38,368 nt of DNA from Planctomycetaceae bacterium. GTDB lineage: Bacteria > Planctomycetota > Planctomycetia > Planctomycetales > Planctomycetaceae. A program made the position numbers and the translations under genes. The notes under the pieces are model-generated. The model ran no database searches. It saw only the letters and a program-made list of their open reading frames with translations, and was not told the origin of the DNA. The stretch covers positions 1 to 38,368 of the forward strand of contig JAJDEJ010000208.1 in assembly GCA_029259815.1 (NCBI GenBank). The letters run 5' to 3'. Shown here piece after piece: positions 8,815-15,988 of this stretch. Position 1 is the first letter of the stretch. Every line of letters starts with the position of its first letter.

Positions 8815-8898
8815 TTACGAACCCGCCCAACATGCGTAAGTACCAGGAATTCGATCGTCTTTCCGTCGAGAGTCTCCCGACTTCGGCTGACAGGCCGT

Positions 8899-10443
8899 CT
8901 ATAGTGGGATATTTCCATGCTTTCGCCACGGGTTCTCCAGTTTCTTGTTCCTCAACATGGCCAGCGATCGGCAGATTCGTTTGCGTGTCTGCCGAGGCAT
9001 GATGACGTCGTCAATGAAGCCGCGCTGTCCGGCGATGAAGGGGTTGGCGAACTTGACGCGGTACTCTTCGGTGAGTTCGGCAATCCGCTCGGGATTGTCG
9101 AGTTCCTTGCGGAAGATGATTTCGACGGCGCCCTTGGGCCCCATCACGGCGATTTCAGCACTCGGCCAAGCGATGTTGACGTCGCCGCGCAGGTGCTTCG
9201 ACGCCATGACGTCGTACGCGCCGCCGTAAGCCTTGCGCGTGATCAATGTGATCTTCGGCACGGTCGCTTCGGCGTACGCATAGAGCAGTTTCGCTCCGTG
9301 CTTGATGATGCCCCCGTACTCCTGAGCCGTCCCCGGTAGGAAGCCGGGTACGTCGACGAACGTCAGAATGGGGATATTGAACGCATCACAAACACGCACA
9401 AAACGGGCCGCTTTGATCGAAGACTTGATGTCCAGACAGCCCGCCAAAACCAGCGGCTGATTGGCGACAATGCCCACCGGAAATCCCTCCATCCGAGCAA
9501 ATCCGACGACGATGTTCTTGGCATGCTCCGGTTGCAGTTCGAAGAAGTCGGTATCGTCCACCGTCTTCAGGATCAGCTCTTTCATGTCGTAGGGTTTCGT
9601 CGGCGAGTCCGGCACCAGCGTATCCAGCGACGGCTCAATCCGGTCGGCCGTGTCCGGCGTCGGTCGATGAGGCGGCGGAACTCGGTTGTTGGCGGGAAGA
9701 TAGTTCATGAACCGACGCACCATGGCGAGCGCTTCGACGTCGTCCTCAAACGCCCGGTCGGCAACACCTGAGACGGTCGAGTGCGTGTTCGCGCCTCCCA
9801 GTTCCTCCTGCGTGACGTCTTCATGCGTCACCGTCTTCACAACCTCAGGTCCGGTGACGAACATGTACGAACTGTCTTTCACCATAAAGATGAAATCAGT
9901 CATCGCCGGCGAGTAGACTGCTCCACCCGCGCACGGCCCCATCACCAGCGAAATCTGTGGAACAACGCCCGATGCCAGAACATTACGCTGAAACACATCG
10001 GCATAACCTCCCAGCGAGGCCACACCCTCCTGAATGCGCGCTCCGCCGGAATCATTGATGCCGATGACCGGGGCGCCAACCTTGATCGCGTGATCCATGA
10101 TCTTACAGATCTTTTCGGCGTGGGCTTCAGACAACGAACCGCCGAAAACCGTGAAATCCTGGCTGAACACGAAGACGACACGCCCGTTGATCGTGCCGTA
10201 ACCAGTGACGACGCCGTCGCCGGGAATGCTCTGCTCGTCCATCCCAAAATCAGTGCAACGATGCTCGACAAACATGTCCCATTCTTCAAACGATCCGGGA
10301 TCGAACAACAACTCGATCCGTTCGCGGGCCGTCAGTTTCCCTTTCTTGTGCTGTGCGTCGATTCGCGCCTGACCGCCACCCAATTGCGCCGCGGCACGCA
10401 TTTCTTCCAATTGCCGGATGATGTCTTGCATAAACCTTCTCAT
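8899..10443 (-). CDS. pccB: Propionyl-CoA carboxylase beta subunit (carboxyltransferase)
   Basis: A ~514-residue carboxyltransferase with [74 protein letters not shown] and a C-terminal KHGNIPL. This pattern is closer to classical PccB than the paralogue at 511-2064, with which it shares the whole fold. It transfers CO2 from biotin on the alpha subunit to propionyl-CoA. Two starts are possible. ATG 10443 has no clear ribosome site. ATG 10431 ([11 protein letters not shown]) is where the family usually starts, but AGAAGG lies only three bases before it. The gene precedes pccA on the minus strand and follows phaC, so phaC-pccB-pccA could be one transcript. Confidence 0.9.
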   Translation of the reverse strand: MRRFMQDIIRQLEEMRAAAQLGGGQARIDAQHKKGKLTARERIELLFDPGSFEEWDMFVEHRCTDFGMDEQSIPGDGVVTGYGTINGRVVFVFSQDFTVFGGSLSEAHAEKICKIMDHAIKVGAPVIGINDSGGARIQEGVASLGGYADVFQRNVLASGVVPQISLVMGPCAGGAVYSPAMTDFIFMVKDSSYMFVTGPEVVKTVTHEDVTQEELGGANTHSTVSGVADRAFEDDVEALAMVRRFMNYLPANNRVPPPHRPTPDTADRIEPSLDTLVPDSPTKPYDMKELILKTVDDTDFFELQPEHAKNIVVGFARMEGFPVGIVANQPLVLAGCLDIKSSIKAARFVRVCDAFNIPILTFVDVPGFLPGTAQEYGGIIKHGAKLLYAYAEATVPKITLITRKAYGGAYDVMASKHLRGDVNIAWPSAEIAVMGPKGAVEIIFRKELDNPERIAELTEEYRVKFANPFIAGQRGFIDDVIMPRQTRKRICRSLAMLRNKKLENPWRKHGNIPL

Positions 10444-10522
10444 GCGATACGTGGTGTTTTCGTGAGAATTTGGGGATCACTTCGCCGGGTATGGAGCTGT
10501 GGCGACTCGCGCGGCAACTCGA

Positions 10523-11992
10523 TCACGTCCTCTTCGTCGAGTGCTCCGCAATCCAATTCGCCCATGTCCTCCTCGACGAGTGCTCTGCAATCCAATTCGC
10601 CGCCTCCGGCCACAGCTGAGAGTGCGATTGCGAGCCGACCGCCAGACCGACATGCCCCGCATTGATCGACAGCGTCATGACGTCCCGCGATTGCACGGCG
10701 CGTTCAACCGCCAGCGTCGAACGGGGTGGGACCAGGTGATCGTGTTCTGCGATCAGCAGCAGAAGCGGACACGTGATCGCATCCAGCTTCACGGGCGCAC
10801 CGCCCAGCGACATTTCGTCCTTCACAAGCCGGTTCTGCTGATACAGCATCTTGACATATTCGCGAAACGTTTCGCCTGCCACGGGAATGCTGTCGTTCGC
10901 CCATCGTTCCACCGCGAGGAAATTGTCCAGAAACGCGTTATCATCCAGGTTCTCGCAAAGTGCCACATACTTCTCCGCAAAGTTCTGAACGGGCTTCATG
11001 AGTTGAAAGCAGTATCGCAGGAAATCACCGGGACAGTTGCCGTAGGTATCGATCAGTCCGTCGACGTCGAAGTACTCCTCGCGGGCCCACAAGTTTAGCA
11101 ACCCCGCATCATCGGCAAAGTCGATCGGGGTCGCCAGAAGAATCAGGTTGCGAACCTGCTCTGGAAACAAAGCCGTAAACATCGTCGACATCGTGCCGCC
11201 CATGCAGTAACCGAGCAAATTGAGCGTTGGCGATCCGGCATGCTCGCAGACGAAGTCGGCAGCGTTCTTCAGCAACCGGCACACGTAATCTTCCAGCGTC
11301 AACGTATGGTCCGCGTCCGTGGGAACGCCCCAGTCAATCAAGTACACGTCCAAGCCGCGCTCAAGCAACCGCCGCACCACACTGCGATCATCCGGCCAGT
11401 CGAGGATATACGGCCGATTGACAAGCGCGTAGGAAATGAGGACCGGCTCGGCGAACTTGACCGAGCGGCGGCCATACCTCAGCAGCTTCAGCGTGCCCTC
11501 TTGGTAGACGACTTCGTGTGGTGTCGCGCCGATCGTCCCATCTGTCGTGGTTCCCGGCGCCCAAACCGCACTCCGAATCTGTTCCGAACAGCGGGCGCTG
11601 CTTGGGTGACCAAACCTGTTCCCGATTGCCTCCACTCGCCGTTCGAGTTGTTCCAACTGCGACTGCACAGCCTGTTCGACATCGCTCAGTCGTGCGGCGA
11701 GCGAATCCAACTCGTGCTGCGACAGGTCGGCCTTCCGCTTGGCCTGAATGACCGAATCGATGTGAGCCTTCATCATCCCTAGAAACAACGGACTCCGGAG
11801 ATAAACGTCTGTTTCGCGGCTCAGCGCATCAAACCACTGCTGCCGCCAGGCGGAGGAATCGGCATTGCAATCGAATCCGCCCAGCATCATTTTCGTGGTT
11901 TCGTCGGCATACCGTACGTAATTTGTCCACTGCTCCAGAAACGGTTGAAATAGTGCATCGACGCGATTCCCGCTGTTGTTCGGATCGAACAT
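10523..11992 (-). CDS. phaC: PHA synthase, class III-like catalytic domain with PhaE-like N-terminal extension
   Basis: This 489-residue protein polymerises 3-hydroxyacyl-CoA into polyhydroxyalkanoate. Residues ~155-475 are the alpha/beta-hydrolase synthase domain. TPHEVVYQ and VNRPYILDW open the domain. The lipase-like box is GYCMGG with nucleophile Cys263, the Asp is D418 in AEHDHLVPP and the His is H447 in NAGHVGLAVG. Segments such as ATPIDF, YGNCPGD and NRPYILD resemble class III PhaC. Class III PhaC is usually ~355 residues and needs a separate PhaE. Here residues 1-130 carry QQWFDALSRETDVYLRSPLFL and a coiled-coil (RLSDVEQAVQ...RRVEAIG) that look like the end of PhaE. Start 11992 is chosen by this domain; the upstream in-frame ATG 12088 adds a Cys/Arg-rich tail without support. 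The C-terminus carries a 13-residue tandem duplication. Confidence 0.9.
   Translation of the reverse strand: MFDPNNSGNRVDALFQPFLEQWTNYVRYADETTKMMLGGFDCNADSSAWRQQWFDALSRETDVYLRSPLFLGMMKAHIDSVIQAKRKADLSQHELDSLAARLSDVEQAVQSQLEQLERRVEAIGNRFGHPSSARCSEQIRSAVWAPGTTTDGTIGATPHEVVYQEGTLKLLRYGRRSVKFAEPVLISYALVNRPYILDWPDDRSVVRRLLERGLDVYLIDWGVPTDADHTLTLEDYVCRLLKNAADFVCEHAGSPTLNLLGYCMGGTMSTMFTALFPEQVRNLILLATPIDFADDAGLLNLWAREEYFDVDGLIDTYGNCPGDFLRYCFQLMKPVQNFAEKYVALCENLDDNAFLDNFLAVERWANDSIPVAGETFREYVKMLYQQNRLVKDEMSLGGAPVKLDAITCPLLLLIAEHDHLVPPRSTLAVERAVQSRDVMTLSINAGHVGLAVGSQSHSQLWPEAANWIAEHSSRRTWANWIAEHSTKRT
10527..10604. repeat. 39-base tandem duplication at the 3' end of phaC
   Basis: Two copies of a 39-base unit (10527-10565 and 10566-10604) differ at a handful of positions. 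They fall in frame at the end of the synthase gene, so NWIAEHS appears twice, 13 residues apart (residues 466-472 and 479-485), before the stop at 10523. The divergence between copies shows the duplication is not brand new. Confidence 0.85.
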
Positions 11993-11999
11993 GCCTGTC

Positions 12000-12242
12000 T
12001 CAGATTCTGGGCAGCAGTGACTGCATCGCCGGATGCCACATCGTATTCGTCGTGATGGGTTTCGGATAGCTGAATTGATCGAGCGCACTCCGGTCGTTGC
12101 GGCTCATGCTCCCATTCATTGAACCGCCGTCGGCTTGGCCCCATGTGACTCCGCCCAAGCCGCCACAGGCAATCTGCATGCAATCGCCTTGGATAACGAA
12201 GGCACGACGCGTGCCGTGCCTCGATGAAGCAAGTTCCATCAT
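12000..12242 (-). CDS. Possible small ORF upstream of phaC, unrecognised
   Basis: The 398 bases between phaC and the phasin gene (11993-12390) hold no recognisable gene. One minus-strand frame of up to 80 residues ends at 12000, seven bases before the phaC start. It contains a Gly/Ser/Asn-rich run (GGLGGVTWGQADGG) and ends AMQSLLPRI. Its closeness to phaC would fit a leader or small granule protein, but no ribosome site is visible at its ATGs (12242, 12239, 12179). It may be non-coding. An inverted GCAG/CTGC pair lies at 12011-12024 within it. Confidence 0.25.
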   Translation of the reverse strand: MMELASSRHGTRRAFVIQGDCMQIACGGLGGVTWGQADGGSMNGSMSRNDRSALDQFSYPKPITTNTMWHPAMQSLLPRI

Positions 12243-12390
12243 ACGGACATTCGTCGAGCGGGCCTCGCGTGAGTGATCAGACGAGATGATGAACGTCGAC
12301 TTGGTGATGTCGCTAAGGTCAGCGTCAGGAATCTCGCTCCCGTGTCGCTCGCAACGGATGTGTTTTCATCGGGTTTCCAGCAACTCGCCT

Positions 12391-12822
12391 CTAGGATCCG
12401 GCCTTGGTGACTAGCTCGCTCCATTTGGTCGTTGCTTCCTGGAATTCCTTCATCTGTGCCTCGGAGACTTCTCGCATGCAATCCAATGTCTTACGACAAA
12501 GATGCTCGGTTCGCTTGCGGAACTCCTCGGGGTTACTTGCTTCCCCCAAACGCAGCGCCTCTTCCAGCGATTCGAGGGCCACTTGGTACTGCCGGTCGAA
12601 CGTGTCACGATGCTTGCGCGCGAGATCTGAGATGGTATTGCTCCACTGTCGCTGGAAGTCCCGTACTTTGTCAATCCAGACGGATTGCGGCGACGGCATC
12701 CCGGGCCACATTGTCGTCCACTGGTGAAACACGTCCTGTTGCATGCGGAGATTGGCTTCGGCCGCCTTCCTCATGTTCTCAAACACTTCCTCAAACACGT
12801 TGGTGGCTGTGTCGGTCGACAT
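12391..12822 (-). CDS. Phasin-like PHA granule protein
   Basis: A 143-residue, almost fully helical protein without signal peptide. It has an N-terminal amphipathic region (FEEVFENMRKAAEANLRMQQDVFHQW), a Trp/Pro-containing turn (TTMWPGMPSP), then long heptad-like helices (KVRDFQRQWSNTISDLARKHRDTF). Phasins coat PHA granules and control their number and size. The same pattern (KAAEANLRMQQ, then W, then WPG) recurs at the N-terminus of the reductase fusion at 13617-14834, so the two are paralogous domains. The gene lies upstream of phaC on the same strand and divergent from phaR, the usual layout for a phasin under PhaR control. ATG 12822 is preceded on the minus strand by an AAGGAG-like site. 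Confidence 0.75.
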   Translation of the reverse strand: MSTDTATNVFEEVFENMRKAAEANLRMQQDVFHQWTTMWPGMPSPQSVWIDKVRDFQRQWSNTISDLARKHRDTFDRQYQVALESLEEALRLGEASNPEEFRKRTEHLCRKTLDCMREVSEAQMKEFQEATTKWSELVTKAGS

Positions 12823-12905
12823 CTCTCTTACTCCTTACAAAACATGTGAACTCATGACTCAGGCGAGCGCTTCCGTCACAAGCGGTCACGTTGACCTGGT
12901 CGAAA

Positions 12906-12939
12906 TGCAGCAGGCAATGACCTTCGGAACACTGCTGCA
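12906..12939. promoter_or_regulatory. Candidate PhaR operator between phasin and phaR
   Basis: The 252-base divergent region between the phasin gene and phaR contains TGCAGCAG at 12906-12913 and its exact reverse complement CTGCTGCA at 12932-12939. The TGCAGCA half-site is the same 7-mer that builds the perfect palindrome upstream of the phasin-reductase fusion. Alphaproteobacterial PhaR proteins are known to bind TGC-rich inverted repeats of the form CTGC-N3/4-GCAG. Here the half-sites face outward with an 18-base spacer, so the fit is partial. A second inverted pair (CCTTCGG 12921-12927, CCGAAGG 12947-12953) overlaps it. Confidence 0.45.
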
Positions 12940-13074
12940 CATGGTCCCGAAGGGTGTTGTCTCAATGAGACTGTTGTTTGTATCTTTTCGATTCGTCGAG
13001 GCCAGCCATGGACAACGGATGTCGTCCCAGTGACAGTGACGTGGTAGACTCGATCTGTTGAAGGAGTGTGTGCC

Positions 13075-13575
13075 ATGTCTTCTGACGACCCCATTTTGGT
13101 CAAGCGGTATCCCAACCGTCGCTACTATGCGAGCAACACCAGCAAGTACGTTTCGCTTCGAGAGATCGAGGAAATCGTGCAAGGCGGTCACGATGTCGAG
13201 ATCCGCGACAGCCAGACGGGTGATGACCTGACGCGCGCTGTGCTGACACAAATCATCATGGAACGCCACCCCGAAAAGATGGCCATGTTTCCGACCGATC
13301 TGCTCCACTTTGTCCTCCGATCCAATGACGTGATGTCGAGCTTTCTGCGAGACTACTTTCGGCAGTCGTCGACCTACCTCGACTACCTTCAACGGCGCGG
13401 CGCGGCGACAACGGAATTTCTCAATCCCATGCAGTGGGTCAAAACATGGCTCGACGGAAGCTCTCCAACTCCGACGGACGATGCTGCGTCAACTCGAACG
13501 GCGGACTCTGCTGCATTGAGCCGACGCGTCGAGCAGCTCGAAGAGCGGCTCAAGCAGCTGGAGTCCTCAGAGTAA
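13075..13575 (+). CDS. phaR: PhaR-type PHA accumulation regulator
   Basis: A 166-residue regulator. The N-terminal ~60 residues (ILVKRYPNRRYYASNTSKYVSLREIEEIV) are the PHB/PHA accumulation regulator DNA-binding domain, easily recognised by KRYPNRRYY. The following part (TRAVLTQIIMERHPEKMAMFPTDLLHFVLRSND) is the PHB_acc region that senses PHA, and the C-terminus is a short coiled coil (SRRVEQLEERLKQLE). PhaR represses phasin and synthesis genes when no polymer is present and is titrated off by nascent granules. The start at 13075 has AAGGAG eight bases upstream; an ATG three codons earlier does not. It is divergent from the phasin gene and convergent with the phasin-reductase fusion (41-base gap). 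Confidence 0.93.
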   Translation: MSSDDPILVKRYPNRRYYASNTSKYVSLREIEEIVQGGHDVEIRDSQTGDDLTRAVLTQIIMERHPEKMAMFPTDLLHFVLRSNDVMSSFLRDYFRQSSTYLDYLQRRGAATTEFLNPMQWVKTWLDGSSPTPTDDAASTRTADSAALSRRVEQLEERLKQLESSE

Positions 13576-13616
13576 TCATCCTTTCTCAATGCAATTCCGG
13601 TGACCAACACGTGTCG

Positions 13617-14834
13617 TCATGCCGGCGGATGCCAACCGGCGTCCGCCCACAGCTCGCCGCTGACGGCTGAATTGGAAATCATGAAGCAGATCGCGTCGGC
13701 GATCTCTTCAGGTCGAATGAGCCGTCGAAGCTGCGTGTACGGCAAGACGTTCTTGCTCAGGTAGTCATCTCCCAAGGCCCGCGCCATGGGAGTATCGGTG
13801 AATCCGGGGTGAATGATTCCACAGCGGACGCCGTGAAAGATCGCTTCCTTCTGAAGCGTCGCTGCAGCACCTTCCAGCCCGGCCTTGGTAACCGCGTAGG
13901 AAATCTGACCTTTGTTTCCCTGGGAGGACACCGATCCGAGAAAGACGATGACCCCCTGAACTCTCTCCTCAGGTTCCCAACGCCCGACTCCACGTTGCCG
14001 GCGATCTTCCGCGATGCAGGCGACCATCTCGATCGCCCAGTAGATCGGGGCTAACAGGTTAACTTCCGTCACCTGACGAAACGTCTCGATCGGATAGACC
14101 TCCGCTTTACCGGTCTCCTTATTCATCCGGACCGCCAGGGAGTCTCGCGCGATCCCGGCTGCGGGCACACAGATTGTGACAGGTCCAAACTCTTCCATAG
14201 CATCGCTGAAAACGCGCTTGCGAAACCCTTCGTCGGTGGTATCGCCGATCTTGGCGATGGCAACGGTGCGTCCCGCCGACTCGTTGATCGATGCCGCCAA
14301 GTCAACCACGCTCTCACTTCGGTCGACCATCAGCACGGCGCGAGCCCCGCGCTTCACGAGTTCGTGGGAAACTGCTTCACCGATGCCGCTACCGGCACCC
14401 GTCACGACGGCGACTTTTTGGGAAATGTTCTTGGCCGTGCCGACTGTGAACTGCTCCTCTTCGCTTCGTTGGGGCGGTGCTGGCGGAGCCGCTACCGCAG
14501 AAGAAGGCACGGGCGTCGACGGCTGTTCGGCTGCCGGTGGAGTGCCGTTGCCTTCAGTAGCAACTCCCAAAGCCGGTTCGAGTGAACTGACCGCAGCCTC
14601 GAACTGTTGAGCGAACAGTTCCTGCTGCGCGCGGGCCACATTGAACATGCTGTCCGACCACAATTGTGGAACTTGGCGTGCGCTCTCCACAGGGTTGGAA
14701 CCCCGTCCCGAGAAACCGGGCCAGAAGCGAGTCCACCCCATCAGCAACTCCTGTTGTAGCCGCATGTTGTTCTCTGCCGCCTTGCAAACCCCACGAAATG
14801 CGCTATCCATCAGATTGGTCGAGTACATAGACAT
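13617..14834 (-). CDS. Phasin-like domain fused to a short-chain reductase (probable acetoacetyl-CoA reductase)
   Basis: A 405-residue two-domain protein. Residues ~1-90 are phasin-like and align with the free phasin at 12391-12822 (KAAENNMRLQQELLMGW...WPGFS, then LWSDSMFNVARAQQELFAQQFEAAVSSLEPAL). Residues ~95-130 form a Pro/Ala-rich linker. Residues ~138-405 are a short-chain dehydrogenase with the Rossmann motif TGAGSGIG (145-152), Ser in GSVSS (~303) and the YAVTK catalytic pair (Tyr313, Lys317). The usual NNAG is PAAG. In this setting the likely reaction is NAD(P)H reduction of acetoacetyl-CoA to (R)-3-hydroxybutyryl-CoA, the PhaB step. Start 14834 has AAGGA six bases upstream. A perfect TGCTGCA/TGCAGCA palindrome lies 65 bases upstream. 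A 3-oxoacyl-ACP reductase function cannot be excluded. Confidence 0.85.
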   Translation of the reverse strand: MSMYSTNLMDSAFRGVCKAAENNMRLQQELLMGWTRFWPGFSGRGSNPVESARQVPQLWSDSMFNVARAQQELFAQQFEAAVSSLEPALGVATEGNGTPPAAEQPSTPVPSSAVAAPPAPPQRSEEEQFTVGTAKNISQKVAVVTGAGSGIGEAVSHELVKRGARAVLMVDRSESVVDLAASINESAGRTVAIAKIGDTTDEGFRKRVFSDAMEEFGPVTICVPAAGIARDSLAVRMNKETGKAEVYPIETFRQVTEVNLLAPIYWAIEMVACIAEDRRQRGVGRWEPEERVQGVIVFLGSVSSQGNKGQISYAVTKAGLEGAAATLQKEAIFHGVRCGIIHPGFTDTPMARALGDDYLSKNVLPYTQLRRLIRPEEIADAICFMISNSAVSGELWADAGWHPPA

Positions 14835-14898
14835 GATGTCCTTCCCTTGAATTCTTGGAATTGTCTCGTCCGGTTGAGCTGAGTGGCCAAACCAGAGT

Positions 14899-14914
14899 TG
14901 CTGCAATTGCAGCA
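14899..14914. promoter_or_regulatory. Perfect 16-base palindrome, candidate PhaR operator
   Basis: TGCTGCAATTGCAGCA is a perfect palindrome 65 bases upstream of the phasin-reductase start on the minus strand. Its core CTGC-AATT-GCAG fits the CTGC-N3/4-GCAG operator form known for alphaproteobacterial PhaR. It is followed on the plus strand by TTTTTT, which belongs to the AT-rich promoter side for the minus-strand gene. phaR lies nearby at 13075-13575. Confidence 0.6.
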
Positions 14915-15958
14915 TTTTTTAATCATAGCAAAAAACGAGCCGACGAGGAGGAAATCCACCTGTCCAAGTCGTTATTTGCGAAACTCCCATGTGTTCAATG
15001 CCGTTGTCGTTCGCCAACTCATAATCAGCGAATTAGTTATGTGTTCCAGTGAATTGTTGGATGGGGGCCTCCGCAATCAGTTGAATGACCCAAACATCCA
15101 GAATATCTGTGCCGTGCCGAAAAAGTGAACGATCATCGAGCACGCAATCGCAGCACAGAGTGTGCATCAATGTGCGGAAAACGTGCGAGATCGCACGCGG
15201 ACACGGTCACATGGGAATCGAGTTGTTGTTGCCATGGAGAGGGGGACAGACCGGTGGCAGAAGACCACACCAAAAGAATCCCCGAGCCCCACCGTGGTTG
15301 GGTGCACTTCGGTGACGAGGTCGCACCACAGAATCATCGCCATGCCGAGTACATGGGCATGGGCGAATGCTTCGGCGACTTTGACGATTCTGCCGTCGCG
15401 ATTCTTCCGAGCTGAAGGAGATCGCCACACCAATCGCAACCGCTCCCAAGTCGTAGGCTCGCTGGACCGTGCTGAATATCACTTGATCGTACTCACTTGG
15501 ATAAGTGAGCAACTCGGTACGGTTGACCTTCACGATACACGGGATCAGGTGAGCGTATCGCCGAGAGAACGCACCGAACATCGAGCGTCCAACGGGGCGA
15601 CTCAGATGCTACTGAGAGAAGAAGGTCGCTTCGGACATCAACCTTCATAGACTGTGCACGCGCGCGGTAGTGCGCGCTTATTTGCACGAAATCGAAGGTG
15701 GATTTTCCGGTGCGCAAGGCGTAGACTGAGGCGTCAAAGCATCGATCATGGGCCTCTTAACTCGTCAACTTGCCTTGCTCGCTCCGGGAGTCCAGGAACG
15801 GATTTCAGTCCCGCTGGTTGGCCGCCCGGAACGACGCCGAAATCACCTCTTTCACTGCATCGAGCGGACACGTACTGACGATCATTGAACCCGGATCCCT
15901 CGTGTCCGCATGATGCCGCTGCACTTCCCCTTGCTATTCGCAAACTCGCATTTAAAAC
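14915..15958. other. Gene-poor region with one broken gene
   Basis: About 1 kb between the phasin-reductase gene and glycogen phosphorylase holds no intact gene. The only recognisable content is the aldolase remnant at 15317-15581. Several short open frames on both strands have atypical composition and no ribosome sites. A GCGCGC inverted pair (15660-15676 area) is present. The region looks like decayed coding DNA. Confidence 0.6.
15317..15581 (-). pseudogene. Class I fructose-bisphosphate aldolase (FbaB/DhnA type) remnant
   Basis: Read on the minus strand, 15581-15395 encodes SRRYAHLIPCIVKVNRTE, LLTYPSEYDQV and YDLGAVAIGVAISFSSEESRR. After a frameshift near 15390 the sequence continues as RIVKVAEAFAHAHVLGMAM and ILWCDL down to about 15317. 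Joined, these follow the middle of class I (DhnA-type) aldolases: IPxIxKxNHNELLTYP, AVGATIYFGSEES, EVAEAFAxAHELGMATVLWCYL. The family's GATIYFGS appears here as GVAISFSS. Neither the N-terminal half nor the C-terminus is recognisable, so it is a fragment broken by at least one frameshift. It sits between PHA genes and glycogen phosphorylase, and would have served the same sugar pathway as fbp. Confidence 0.75.
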
Positions 15959-15988
15959 ATGCCACACCCCATCTCGGAGGCGTCTGAA

